Both the position numbers and the translations under genes were made by a program. The notes below the pieces were generated by a model. It was not told the DNA's origin. It saw nothing but the letters and a program-made list of their open reading frames with translations, and made no database searches. DNA of 64,000 nucleotides, from NCBI GenBank assembly GCA_025603075.1, contig MU626286.1, forward strand, positions 94,239-158,238. The letters are read 5' to 3'. Position 1 is the first letter of the stretch. Each line of letters begins with the position of its first letter. This DNA is from Neoconidiobolus thromboides FSU 785. Its lineage: Eukaryota; Entomophthoromycota; Entomophthoromycetes; Entomophthorales; Neoconidiobolaceae. Of this stretch, positions 1 through 10,555 are shown one piece after another.

Positions 1-183
1 CCTCAATTTTTTTTCATTTTTTATTTTAGAACTAAAACTAGAAGTTGATTGGCTCTTACAAAAAAAGTAAAATAGCTATTTTCGAAATATTTTATAAGCA
101 AAGCATAATTTTATAAAATAATAAATAGTAATAAAATTTATATTAAAATCAATTGATTAAGTTTATTAATTAATTTATTTAAC

Positions 184-1773
184 CTAATGCCCACCTACTG
201 TAGGAACAACATTATCTTTTAAAGGAATATGTTTAAGAAATAGAGTAGAGATAAAAGATAATGCAGCATAAGGGATCATAGAGAGATATAAATATTTGAA
301 AGCGAGACAGTAAGCTTCAAAAACTAAATGCTGTTGTTGGTCTGATAATGTACGAATATTTGCAATAGAGCTTAAAATAAATTTAGGGTCAATAGTAGGA
401 ATCAATTCAGTCAATCCAGAAGCTAAACGATTGTTAAATACTGCTCCTTGAATTGCTAATCCAAACAACCCTCCTAATAAATTACTAAAATAAACCATAG
501 AAGTAGAAAGAGCAATGTCTTCTGTTGTTGAAGCTGCTTGTGCAACCATTACATTATTTTGATAGCATAAACCAACACCAATACCATTGATAAGTGCATA
601 TATAATTTCTTCTGCTCGTGTTAAATCTACTCTAAAAAGAGCACCAAATAAACTAGCACCAATAACTTGGATAGCACCAGCAATAATCGAAAGGAAACGA
701 TATTTTCCGGTTTTTGTGGTAATTGCGCCAGTAACAAAATTACAAGCAACAGCACCTAATAATAAAGGTAAAAGTTCTAAACCTGCATTGGTGGCATTTT
801 GACCTTTTACTACTTGATAATAAATTGGTAAATAATAAATTGATACCATAAGTAATGCACCAATAAAAAAGGAAGTGATATAAGCTGAAATAGTATTACG
901 GTTTAAAATCCTACCAGGTACGATGGGTTCTTTAGCTACTTTAACTTCAACATATACGAAAATAATTAAAAATACTACTGCTAATACTAAAGTCACAATA
1001 ACTGGAGCTGAAATCCATTCATATTCGGCACCTCCCCAAGTAAGTCCCAATACCAAACAAATAGTAAAGCAAGTTAAAGTAAAAGCTCCAAGGAAATCAA
1101 TTCGTTTGAGCTTGTCGCTTATTTTTCCTTGTGGAATAGGAAGATCTAAAAAGAAGACTACAACTAAAATAGTTATAGCACAAATTGGGATATTGATATA
1201 AAATGCCCATCTCCAAGTGACATGATCTGTAAATGCACCGCCGATTAAAGGTCCAATAATTGATGCAATAGCAAAAATACCACCAGCTAAAGCTAAAAAC
1301 ATACCTCGTTTTCTTGGTGGAATAATATCGGACATAATAATTACTGATAAAGAATAGAGACCACCACCACCTATCCCACTAATAGCACGAAATATAACCA
1401 AAGTAATCATATCCGGTGCTGCTCCACAGACAATGGAACCAATAGTAAATATTGATAAAGCAAATAAGACAGTATATTTACGACCAAAGATATCAGACAG
1501 TTTACCATACAAAGGTTGAAATGCAGTTGAAGTTAATAAATAAGAAGCCGCTACCCAAGTCACTAAATCTAAAGCTCCAAATTCCGAAACTATACTCGCC
1601 ATAGCAGTTGAAACAATAGTGTTGTCTAATGAAGATATAAAAATAGATAACACTAAACCAAAGATTAAGGCATTTAATTTTAAGCCTGATAGTTTGGGTT
1701 GTTCAATATTATTTCCTGTTTCAGTTGATTTTTCATTTATTGTAAAAGCATCTTCAATATTGGCAGGATCCAT
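184..1773 (-). CDS. MFS transporter, DHA2/14-TM multidrug-type
   Basis: Single-exon 529-residue membrane protein. After a ~30-residue hydrophilic N-terminus come about 14 hydrophobic segments. TM1 carries LDNTIVSTAMASIVSEFG (about residues 49-66), the signature of drug:H+ antiporters of the DHA2 type. The TM2-3 loop has GKLSDIFGRK, which is MFS motif A, and TM5 has a motif-C-like GGIFAIASIIGPLIGG followed by the conserved WRWAFYINIP. Length fits 14-TM carriers (500-560 aa). The family exports drugs, siderophores or amino acids across the plasma or vacuolar membrane; the substrate cannot be read from sequence. The start is the only ATG before the first hydrophobic stretch, and there are no introns. 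It stands alone, about 1 kb from any other gene remnant. Confidence 0.93.
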   Translation of the reverse strand: MDPANIEDAFTINEKSTETGNNIEQPKLSGLKLNALIFGLVLSIFISSLDNTIVSTAMASIVSEFGALDLVTWVAASYLLTSTAFQPLYGKLSDIFGRKYTVLFALSIFTIGSIVCGAAPDMITLVIFRAISGIGGGGLYSLSVIIMSDIIPPRKRGMFLALAGGIFAIASIIGPLIGGAFTDHVTWRWAFYINIPICAITILVVVFFLDLPIPQGKISDKLKRIDFLGAFTLTCFTICLVLGLTWGGAEYEWISAPVIVTLVLAVVFLIIFVYVEVKVAKEPIVPGRILNRNTISAYITSFFIGALLMVSIYYLPIYYQVVKGQNATNAGLELLPLLLGAVACNFVTGAITTKTGKYRFLSIIAGAIQVIGASLFGALFRVDLTRAEEIIYALINGIGVGLCYQNNVMVAQAASTTEDIALSTSMVYFSNLLGGLFGLAIQGAVFNNRLASGLTELIPTIDPKFILSSIANIRTLSDQQQHLVFEAYCLAFKYLYLSMIPYAALSFISTLFLKHIPLKDNVVPTVGGH

Positions 1774-2769
1774 TTTAGTTTGATGGCTAATTTAAAAGCA
1801 AAAAGTTTACCAGTTTCAAAATCAATCTCTTTTATAGTTTTTTAATTTATATTATTAATTTTATTCTTATTGTTTTTACTTTAACATGTCAAAGGAGTTC
1901 AATTCCTGTAGAATATTTTGCTTAGAATTCCCGATAACAAGCTAATCTTAGTAAGTTTAATTAGTTGTTCTTGATTGGAGAATTTGGGGTATTAAATTAA
2001 TCAAATATCAATAAAAATAAAATAGAGTTCTATTATATTAGGCTTATTATATTTTTATTATGAATTCATTATTAATTCTTTTTATATTAAAATAGGGGAT
2101 TGTATTTTTATGTAGTAATTTAGAATTGCTATTTCCAATGATCTAATATAAATATTTAATTTTTAATTAAGTTTTATCCAAATGAGTTGCGTTAATTAAC
2201 TTATTCCTTAAGTTTATCCCTTTAAATTACCCTTGTATTTCAAATAGTCGCTTTAGATTAACAATAATTTTATGCATCAACTGTGTTTTTTATATTTATT
2301 TATAGTAGGTTGTAATATATTTTATTTAACATAAAAAAGAACATTTTGAGTGATAATTGAATATTTCTAAAAATAAAATATCTCAATACTTTAACCATTT
2401 TTGTCTATTTTCTGAAAACATACTTATTCCTGTGAACAAGTAATGAATTTATCTTAAAGAAAAGCTAAAGAAATTTCATTAATAAGACTCAATTGAAGAT
2501 TTCTAATGAAAACGATAAAATGGCGGCCCATTGGAAGTCGTTGCATTTTTTGGTGGTAACTTTAATCGAATGCTCATCCTCTTATTTAATCAGAGCCATC
2601 CATTTCAAGAAAAGAACCTAAATAGGGATTTTTATGTTTTGTAATTTTATAATCAAGTAAATTATTAAATCAATTATCAGAAAATGTACTATGGCAAAAA
2701 TCTAAGAAAAGAACTACCTTCAATATAATTCCTTCTTTAAGCATTTAGTATATAAGTTGAACAATTTCC
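1774..2769. other. intergenic, no gene seen
   Basis: AT-rich sequence upstream of the MFS gene. A short GC-richer patch lies near 2520-2605, but neither strand gives a recognisable protein or RNA. The MFS promoter is expected at its left end; no clear motif seen. Confidence 0.5.
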
Positions 2770-3360
2770 CTAACATTTAATATTACTAATATGGTCCATG
2801 TATTTACTCAAATTACAATATTCCAATTGACTTTGGCTATTTATAGACAAAAAACATAAAGTTTCTAGACAAAAATAAAGATTGATGTTAGTTGATACAA
2901 TATGATTTCCAACTAGATGGTTTTTATCTTTTAATTCAATATTAAGGTAACTTAATGAAGGTCCGAATAATTCACAAACTTTAGCTTCCATCTTTTATCA
3001 TAGGAATTATACCCAAGATAAGGCATTGAAGTTAGTACAATTATTGGAGAGATGTAAGATTCAGCAAAGAAGAGGTATTAATGAATTTTAGATCTTTCTT
3101 TAGTATTATTACCCAATAATGCGCTATTTTTCTTTTTGTAAGTTGTATGTGATAGTATAGTTGCAGACTCTGTTAACATTATACCATCTTTAGTTTCAAA
3201 AGCTGGAGTTTGGCCCAATGGGGATTTTGTTAAATATTTGGAAGTTATGTTGTTTATACCAAATAAAAAATTGGGGCAAGAATCTATTTCAATTTCATTA
3301 AGTCTAACGATTGCGATAATTTTTCTATTCGAGAATTTTTTAGTTCTTCGTATAAACGCT
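2770..3360 (-). pseudogene. decayed EF1B-gamma / GST-like gene, copy A
   Basis: Reading the minus strand from 3360 gives a GST-like N-terminal domain: a SVYT start region, then PNFLFGINNITSKYL, then SPLGQTPAFET (thioredoxin-fold cis-Pro region) and ESATILSH. A GST C-terminal part follows with YLFFAESYISP and YLNIELKDKNHLVGN (compare the LVG..hxxAD segment of EF1B-gamma). Several frameshifts and an in-frame TAA after KIH break it, and no start codon or C-terminal EF1G domain is seen. Spacing and motifs fit the GST-like domain of elongation factor 1B-gamma better than a detoxifying GST, but this is judged by eye. It is nonfunctional as read. It is paralogous to the copy at 5780-6377. Confidence 0.72.
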
Positions 3361-3750
3361 ATAAAGCATTATATGTATAATAACATAAATATAGTGTACT
3401 AAACTTACACCGACTGATACCATAGCTGATTAATAATTAAAACCTCCATCTAATTAGTTATTTTAACTACTATTTATACTTACTTTATTAATAGTTAATT
3501 CAAGTAAATTAAAGGTATGAAATATTAAAATTGGACTAGGTTGTTTTACTATCCAGTTGTTTTATCAATAAAGATTAAAATGAGGCTTTATTATATCATC
3601 AACATAAAATTCAAAAGGTTGTTCATAATATCGATATAAGTTAACTCATATCTACACTATAAGCCATAGTTCAGTCTAATAATTTAATAAATTTTATTAT
3701 AAGGTTGAATGTTTGAACATATCAAAGCTCCTATTTTTCTTTTTTATCTT
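2770..3750. repeat. segmental duplication, copy A (~1 kb)
   Basis: This block, made of the decayed GST-like gene plus its 5' flank, aligns by eye with 5775-6755 at a nearly constant offset of 3.00-3.02 kb. Matching landmarks are the PNFLFG codons (3252 vs 6269), a GAGGYTTTATYAT stretch (3582 vs 6590) and a T-rich end (3711 vs 6715). Both copies are diverged, so the duplication is old. Confidence 0.65.
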
Positions 3751-3840
3751 AGTTGCTCTTTAATAAATACGGAAAGCATTCGATTTTGTTAGTAAATCCT
3801 TGAATGAAAACATATTTTAAAAAAGTCTTATCAAATATTA

Positions 3841-3946
3841 TATGAGTATGTATTTTTTTTTGTTTAAGAATTTTACTGATAGCCTTTCCACCGAAATAAC
3901 GCTTAAAAATGGAAGAAATAATGAAACTAAAAAAATACCCCCATAT
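3841..3946 (+). repeat. MITE-like element, copy 1
   Basis: ~105-bp element with imperfect terminal inverted repeats of the type TATGGGGATGT / ACATCCCCATA. Conserved interior in this orientation: TTTAAGAATTTTACTAA, then TTTTCC.CTCAAATAGCGCTTAAAA, ATGGAAAAA and TAATGAAACCAAAAAA. This copy has a degenerate left end (TATGAGTATG). All other copies are named against this orientation. Confidence 0.85.
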
Positions 3947-4358
3947 GGTATTTCTTACTATCTAAGTTGCGGTTTTTGTTAAAATCCTTCCCCGGTTCCC
4001 CAACAACTATTTTCTAGATTTTTGTTTTGTATTAGATCTTTTCATATCGTGACTGCCTTTTTTTGTTTCATTTCTTAAACAAAAAGAAATTAGAAAATAT
4101 TGGCTGAATGCTAAGCAAGAAAAGTTGACAATTAGTAAGAAATTATATGTTACGTCCATAGGTTGAGGAATTGGAGATAAACGCACTGTCTCAGGAAACC
4201 AAAAATTGTTTATTTTTCAAGACTGCAACTTTTTAACAATATAGCTTAACAATCAATTAAAAACGGATGGGTTTTTTAAATTATAAACCTGGTAAATAAT
4301 GTGTTCGGATCTTGAGCTTAAAATTAAAAAATTAGTTAAAATTAAAAAACATTTAATT
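3947..4358. other. intergenic between two MITE copies
   Basis: No gene, RNA or further repeat recognised. Confidence 0.5.
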
Positions 4359-4460
4359 ATATGAGGATGTTTTTTTTGATTTCATCACTTTTATATCTTT
4401 TAAGACCTATTTAAGTGGAAAGATTGTTAGTAAAATTCTCAAAAAATACATCCCCATATA
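4359..4460 (-). repeat. MITE-like element, copy 2
   Basis: Reverse orientation: ATGAGGATGTTTTTTTTGAT at the left, TACATCCCCATATA at the right. Interior about 5 bp shorter than consensus. Confidence 0.85.
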
Positions 4461-5584
4461 ACGTTTTTAAAGTATATTCTTATAATAAGAATTTTATTAT
4501 TTTTAGAAATTACTTATATATCAGGATAAAATAATAGTTTATTTATTTATGATTTATATCTGCAACTTAATTTAAACTTTTATTTTATTCTGATATATAA
4601 TTTCTAACTCATATAACCCTTTTTCTGTTGGAATTATCGCTTTCCTGCTAACGACTCTGGATTTGCTTCAATCTTACTGTTTATATTGAAGAATTCTTTC
4701 GAATTTTTTGTACTTTTCCACTATCTTTTTTGTGTAGCCAATCCTTTTACATTAATAGTTTCCTTTAACCTCTTTTTTGAGAAATAAACCCCTTAGCAAT
4801 ATTATAAGTAATATAATGTATATAGGTTGTTTTTTCTGTAGACAATCCTTGTTTGATGACCATTACATACAAATACATTTCATCTTATTCTTGAAGACAC
4901 ACTTCTCCAGCTCTTATATTTCCTTTAGTTTTTTTCTCTTGATTAACAATGATTTTTTCGAAACCGCAACTTATAGATAACTCATTATTACCTTCCCTTG
5001 TACTCTTTTTCTATTTAATTAATAGCTTCAATAAACTCCTTTTAGCTTTTTTCTTAATTTTATAATATGACTGTTGATTACTATTGATTTGTTTCTTACT
5101 TACCTTTTTACCCATTAAGATTTAAAATTAAAATGGAATGAAACGTAATTTAAACTAAACACTAATGTTTTAATTTTGACATTAAGTAAAAAAATTTAAA
5201 TATTTTAAACTATGTTTTGCTTCTTACCTGATGGAATACTATGTTATCTTTCCAATTTTATAAAGTCTGAAGTCCTAAGCTTTGTACATTTGCTTTTTTT
5301 GTTAACAATTATAACAAAAACAATAGTAACTTAAGCAATAATCTTAAATCATTGTTAACTATTTTATCTTTACTTCTTTCTAGGAATCTCTCTCTAAATA
5401 GCAATACTTCACTAAATATACTAATAATAAATCGCAACATCCTTTTGTCTTACTATGTCGACGGTCTTTTGTCTATAAGATTAACATCTTATATTATTAA
5501 ATACTGGAACTAGAAAGATATTTCTATATGCAATAAAGCCTAAAAAAATTATAATCATAAAAATCAGACTGTTTCGAAAGCAAT
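4461..5584. other. intergenic, no gene seen
   Basis: AT-rich. A 67-codon open frame at 4777-4980 has no ATG-led recognisable protein and is not called. Confidence 0.45.
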
Positions 5585-5690
5585 ATAAGGGGATGTATTT
5601 TTGTGTTTAAGAATTTTACTAATAGTTTTTCCACTCAAATAGCGCTTAAAAGATGGAAAAAGTAATGAAACCAAAAAAACACCCCCATAA
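5585..5690 (+). repeat. MITE-like element, copy 3
   Basis: Near-consensus copy beginning ATAAGGGGATGTATTTTTGTG and ending with CACCCCCATA. It lies just downstream of decayed GST-like copy B. Confidence 0.9.
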
Positions 5691-5774
5691 ATTAAAATAA
5701 ATCCAATTTTGTTTAATGTAAACTCCTCCTTGCTCTTTTTGGATAAATTTAGGATACTTGTCCAAATATTTATT

Positions 5775-6755
5775 ACCCCCTAGTAACTTCTAATCTTTGA
5801 CATATTATCCAGAATGCTCATATACCTACTAAAATCAGGATATTTCTTACGATCCTGTTTACTTAATAGGAATGTAGTATTTCCTAACATAAATAAAGAT
5901 TAATACCCATTATAGTGATCTGATTTCCGATTAAATATGTTTCCCAGTTAATTCATTATTAGGGTAATTTAGTAAATACTCAATTTGCTTATAATTTTTA
6001 GTTTGTAATGCTTCATCATATTCCCTATAACCAACATAAGGTAATAAAATTGGAATGAAAATTTGAGAAATGAGAAATTCAGCAAAAAACAGATATCAAT
6101 GAATTTTGAATGTTTCATTCGCATTTGGACCTAACAATGGGTTGTTTTCTTTTTGGGATGCTATATACAATGGTATTGCTGCTAATTTTGTTAATATCAA
6201 ACTATATTTGGTTTCAAATGCTGAGGTATGGCTTAAAGGAATGTTTTTACATATCCAGGAGTTCTGTTGTTTGTACCAAATAAAAAGTTGGGATCAAAGT
6301 CAATTTCTATTTCACATAGTTTGACAATGACTAAAGATTTGTACACTCGAAAGTTTTTTTAGATCCGTATAAACACTATAAAACTTATTAAATAAAATAC
6401 TATAAATAAAACAATACTATAATTGCCTTCAATTGATATCATTGTTACATTAGTAGTTAAAATCAAACTGAATCATAGTATTTTGGTAGATATTTATACT
6501 TATTTGATTATTGGTTGATGTAAATTAAGTATATAACAAAATAAATTTTAACAAGGTCATCATCATCATCTTGTTTTAAAAAGCTCGATGAGGTTTTATC
6601 ATTATTATAAAATGTAGTTAGAAAGTTTATTAAGATATCAACGCAAGTTGACCTGTATCTAAATAGCAAGCTGTAGTTTATACTGACTATTTGATAAAAA
6701 CTAGTCCATGACTAGCTGAATATATCGAAATATCTGTTTTTGTTTCTTTATTTCA
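5775..6755. repeat. segmental duplication, copy B (~1 kb)
   Basis: Partner of 2770-3750. The two copies share gene remnant and 5' flank in the same orientation, so this is a direct duplication with ~2 kb of unrelated sequence and three MITEs in or beside the gap. Confidence 0.65.
5780..6377 (-). pseudogene. decayed EF1B-gamma / GST-like gene, copy B
   Basis: The minus strand reads SVYT, PNFLFGTNNRTPGYVKT, then after a 1-nt frameshift FPLSHTSAFETKYS. The LLGPNANETFKIH segment follows, then a TGA where copy A has a TAA. After that come YLFFAEFLISQ and LPYVGYREYDEA, and after further frameshifts GNQITIMGINLYLC. The PLxxTxAFE and YLFFAE blocks match copy A and the GST-like domain of EF1B-gamma. 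No intact start or C-terminal half is seen. As in copy A, stops fall at one conserved aromatic/Gln codon, which suggests independent decay or shared ancestry of a damaged state. Confidence 0.72.
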
Positions 6756-7518
6756 TGTATTATGAAATATAAAATCTATATTATTGTTAGTTAAATCCTT
6801 AAAACACATCACAAATTATTTTTAAATTGACATACAATTATTATCTACTGTTCAAGTTTTGAGTTGAAAAAACATTGTTCCAGATTTTAAGCAAATATTA
6901 TCAGCTTTGAGAGCTTTGTATAGAACTCCTTGATGTCTTTCAAAATATCATAGTTTGCACTACTGAAATAAAATCTGAGCAAATTATTTACTTTGTCACT
7001 GCTACATTCATTTAATATAAAATGATGAAAAACAAAATGATTAGAATAAAAGTATTAAAAAAAATAGCAAATTACAAAGTTTGCCTACACTTAAGTTATT
7101 TTAGCAATATAAAATAAAAATTAGTGAATAGCTATTAAATTCGGAAATTCAAATTAGAACTTAAATAGAAAATGCTATATTAAAATTGATAAAGTGATGT
7201 TATACTTCTCAATTTTGTGTTCTTCATCTAATAGCTCCATAAATAGATTATTATTTTACCATCATCTCTTCTTGATTGCCTGTATTACCCCTCTTTTTGG
7301 AATCCACCCCTTCAACTAAATTTTCATAACTCCTCTTACTCATTTCATTATGGCTCTCTTATGGAACAAATCGTTACCCGACTTAGGTAAAGATCAAAGA
7401 AAACATAAACCATTGTAGTAAACTACATGTGTTTTCAAACAAAAAGTAAAAGAATCAAAATAATTAATTAAAATATAAGTTTATTAATATACAATAACAA
7501 TTAGATTGAGAGAGAGAA
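6756..7518. other. intergenic, no gene seen
   Basis: AT-rich 3' flank of the next gene; nothing recognised. Confidence 0.5.
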
Positions 7519-9177
7519 TTAATGTTTTTTACTTTCGAGCTTTAACTCACCTTGTAAAATTAAGTTTTCTCCTTCATGCTTGAGCTCTTCTTTATGCAAT
7601 AACTTTCCTAATAATACTTTAGCTTTTCCTTTGAGTTTATCAGTGTGACCACCTGAGTTTCTTTTGTCATTTGGATCATGGCCATCAACATGATGATCCT
7701 TATTACCTATAGCGCTATGATCTTTGGTATTTGTAACTTTGTTTTCAGTTCTTAACACACTGGTTTCTTTGTGATCTAGATTTACATTGTTATTTAATGG
7801 ATTGGCTTTAGCAACATCATCTGGTTTTGTTCCAACATGAATAGGGTCATTAGTGGCAATATCATCTATATTACATTTACCATTATCATTTAAAGCCCCA
7901 TCTTTGGTACCATGTAACTTAGCATCATGAGCTTTGTTATCATGTACTGTAGTATTGTGCAATTTATTATCATGTACTTTAGTAGTATCCGATTCAGGAT
8001 TAGGTACATTTGAGCTAGCAATAAGAGGATTGACGCTAGAAACTGCAGTTCCAGTTCCAGCAATTGCAGCAGATGGGATAACAGAATGCTTTACTTTACT
8101 ATTATGACTCTCTTGATGAATACCATGAGCATGGCTATCATGTCTCAAATCATGACTATCTTTCTCATGCTTTAATGTGTGACCATGTTTGTTATGGGTT
8201 GAATCATGTTGTACCTTTGAAGCATCAGGGTAATGAGTATCAATTATACCAGGCATTGGAGTCGCTGCTAAACCGGTTAACTTTTTTTCACCAGTATGGA
8301 TATGAGGATGAGATTTATGTTCATCATCGTTAACATTATTAGTACCTGTAATTGATACATGATGTTTATTATCAAGATCTCCATTTGAATTAACTGGGTA
8401 ATTAGTATCTCTTACACCGTTATTTAAATGATGATCTTCTGTACTATTATTATGAAATTTGTCACTGATGGTATTGTTTAATGCTGGATTATTATGCTCA
8501 AATGGCTGGTTTTTGAACTCTTCGTTTGTAATATCTTCTGGGATTGGCTTAAAATTATTAGAGGTAACACCGTTATTATTTAAGTTGTCATGATGGCCAG
8601 CAGTGTTAGAAATACTATTTAAATTACCATGAGTATTAGACGTAGCCCCAATGTTGTTTAAATTGTTATGGTTATCAGCAGTAACAAGGTTACTATTTAA
8701 ATTTTTCTGGTTAGAAGTAGTAGAATTACTATTTAAGTTGTCATGGTGATTAATAGTAGAAGGAATGCCGTTTAAATCGCTATTATGATTATTGTTATCA
8801 AGGTTGATATTTAAATTAGTACGGTTATCACCAGTGGTAGTAAAACTATTTGATTTGTTATGTTGATTGCTATTAGTGGTGCTATCTAAATTGATATGAT
8901 GGTTAGTAGGAGAAAGTTTACTATTTAAATTATGATGATTAGTAGTAGCGGTGGTAGGATTGTTACTTAAATCAGCATCTTCATTACCAGTAATACGGTT
9001 ATCACTTAAACTAAGATTATCATTATTTAAAGCTCCATAGTTACCAGTAGTAGTAGTAGTACCATTTAAACCATCGGTATGACCGAATGCAGAATTTGTG
9101 GTGTTAGAAATATTATCTTTAGGATATTCCGAGTTAAGGTGGTGGCTTTGAGTGTTGTTATTTTCTGTAAGATTCAT
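7519..9177 (-). CDS. Asn/His-rich repeat protein with CsbD-like C-terminus
   Basis: Single-exon 552-residue, very hydrophilic protein without membrane segments. Residues ~83-210 are ~13-residue imperfect repeats built on NLNS/NLNN followed by Thr/Ser/Asn/His. The middle is His/Asp/Lys-rich. The last ~50 residues (TDKLKGKAKVLLGKLLHKEE and on to LKHEGENLILQGELK) resemble the CsbD-like stress-protein fold signature (KxKGKAK..xGK....ELK.EG....GE). Composition (Asn, His, Gly, Asp; almost no Cys/Trp) is that of hydrophilins induced by desiccation or osmotic stress. Role inferred, not shown. It is head-to-head with the paralog pair at 10.5-13.1 kb, about 1.4 kb away, and shares the low-complexity style but not the C-terminal motif of those genes. 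Confidence 0.8.
   Translation of the reverse strand: MNLTENNNTQSHHLNSEYPKDNISNTTNSAFGHTDGLNGTTTTTGNYGALNNDNLSLSDNRITGNEDADLSNNPTTATTNHHNLNSKLSPTNHHINLDSTTNSNQHNKSNSFTTTGDNRTNLNINLDNNNHNSDLNGIPSTINHHDNLNSNSTTSNQKNLNSNLVTADNHNNLNNIGATSNTHGNLNSISNTAGHHDNLNNNGVTSNNFKPIPEDITNEEFKNQPFEHNNPALNNTISDKFHNNSTEDHHLNNGVRDTNYPVNSNGDLDNKHHVSITGTNNVNDDEHKSHPHIHTGEKKLTGLAATPMPGIIDTHYPDASKVQHDSTHNKHGHTLKHEKDSHDLRHDSHAHGIHQESHNSKVKHSVIPSAAIAGTGTAVSSVNPLIASSNVPNPESDTTKVHDNKLHNTTVHDNKAHDAKLHGTKDGALNDNGKCNIDDIATNDPIHVGTKPDDVAKANPLNNNVNLDHKETSVLRTENKVTNTKDHSAIGNKDHHVDGHDPNDKRNSGGHTDKLKGKAKVLLGKLLHKEELKHEGENLILQGELKLESKKH
8548..8931 (-). repeat. ~39-bp coding minisatellite
   Basis: Imperfect tandem units of ~39 bp encode the 13-residue NLN-type repeats of the 552-residue protein. 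The last four to five units (8548-8700) keep exact 13-residue spacing; upstream units are more diverged. Confidence 0.7.
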
Positions 9178-9218
9178 TTTGATTATTTATTTTTTATAAA
9201 GTATGCAATGCCCATTTG

Positions 9219-9262
9219 TTTATATACTATAGTTTTAGACATTCAATTTTATGACGTAACTG
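9219..9262 (-). promoter_or_regulatory. putative promoter of the 552-residue gene
   Basis: Reading the minus strand, a TATATAAA-type box lies about 45 bp before the ATG, and a GTTACGTCAT motif (CRE/ATF-like TTACGTCA) lies ~30 bp further upstream. TGACRTCA-like motifs also precede the two paralogs at 10556 and 12266. Confidence 0.5.
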
Positions 9263-10169
9263 AATGCGATCAGAGTTTAGATAGATGTAAAAATGACCTC
9301 ATTTTTTAAAAGATTATTGAGTTTATGTAAGTTGATAATGTTATTTAATGGATGATTATTCTCACTACAATAACTATTACAAAAGTTTGTGATTTTAATT
9401 GATGAATTTGTACCAGTATATTATTTTTATTACAATGCTGTTTTGAATAAAGCTTATTAGTCTAAATTTTATATTATATTATTTTAATATCGAACTACTA
9501 ATATAAAAATAGTAGTAATTAAAGGCCTGTCAATGACAAATATGAGCTTGTCTAAAGATATCAAAATTTTATGCCAGTAAAAAACCTGATATTTACAACT
9601 TATGACTACTTCATTACTTATATTATATCAATCAAAACTTTATATTTTTAATATTTTTGTTTATTTTTAAACTTTAACCTTAAATTTAAAAATTCGGTTT
9701 TATTACCAATTATGAGATCACTTTAATTATTTTGTTAAAAATGTTTTAGATCATTTTAATTTTAAATTTCTAATTTACTATAAATATTTTGTTGTTACAA
9801 AAGGGCTAATATGATTGGTTCTTTCATGATTTTAAATGTTTATTAAAAATAAGAGTATAATATTGTTTTATAAGTAATAATTCTATTTTAATATAAATTT
9901 TTATCTAGAATGTAGCTTCAAAGTGTAAGTCAAAAGTTTTATACTCTTTTTTTTTTCATTGTAAAGTGTTTATAAAGGATACAACATCTGCTTTTATTAA
10001 ATAAACTAGTATACATTAATATTGATTTTTTGTATCCTGCTATAATTTATATTTCCGTTTGATGATTTTTTAGTAAATAAGGTTTTAAAAAAGATTTAGA
10101 GTTCAAATTTACCTCAAATTACATACTTTCTATTAATTTACTGTAGATAAAAACAGTTTTGAGGGTTAT
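9263..10169. other. intergenic between divergent stress-type genes
   Basis: AT-rich with homopolymer runs; no gene recognised. It probably contains upstream regulatory sequence for both flanking genes. Confidence 0.45.
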
Positions 10170-10555
10170 TAAGGGGATGAGACAAGATATATCAACTGTT
10201 TAAACAAGGTCAACTTTTTCTAACAAAAAACCGTGTAAATAAAACCTCTGAATACTTCCAAGCTCCAATTTGGTCATTTTTAGTAAATGGTTCTTATTTT
10301 CTTATCGTACGATGTATATTCTAAGTTTTACTAGAAAATTCAAATTGTAGATCTGAAACTATATTTGTATATTTAGGTTTTAAGAACTTGTTAAAAATCC
10401 ATATTACCTGTGTTTTTCTCGAAAAGTTTTCAAATAGAACATTGACACATCATTTCTTTTCGATGAGATCCGTGACATCATCATGATGAATCAAAAATAT
10501 TAGAGTATATAAACAGAATGTAAATGTGTTAGAAGGTAAATAAAATAAAAACAAC
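10170..10555 (+). repeat. 5' flank duplicated with paralog (copy 1)
   Basis: Aligns by eye with 11872-12265. Shared landmarks in order: GAGAC, CTGTYTAAACAAGGT, TTCTTAT...TTATCGTAYGAT, GACACATCAT, CGTGACATCAYCATGAT and a TATA box, all at similar spacing. The duplication unit therefore included the promoter. Confidence 0.7.
10443..10513 (+). promoter_or_regulatory. conserved promoter module, paralog 1
   Basis: GACACATCAT, then CGTGACATCATCATGATG (TGACATCA is one mismatch from the CRE/ATF palindrome), then TATATAAA at 10506-10513, about 45 bp before the ATG. The same order and near-identical motifs occur at 12143-12220. Confidence 0.6.

Noticed and set aside
587-1201. Plus-strand open frames across the MFS gene
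   Set aside because: Antisense shadows without start context or homology.
8548-8931. Regular ~39-bp repeats considered as a CRISPR-like array
   Set aside because: Units are imperfect, contiguous without unique spacers, and lie in frame inside a coding sequence of a eukaryotic gene.
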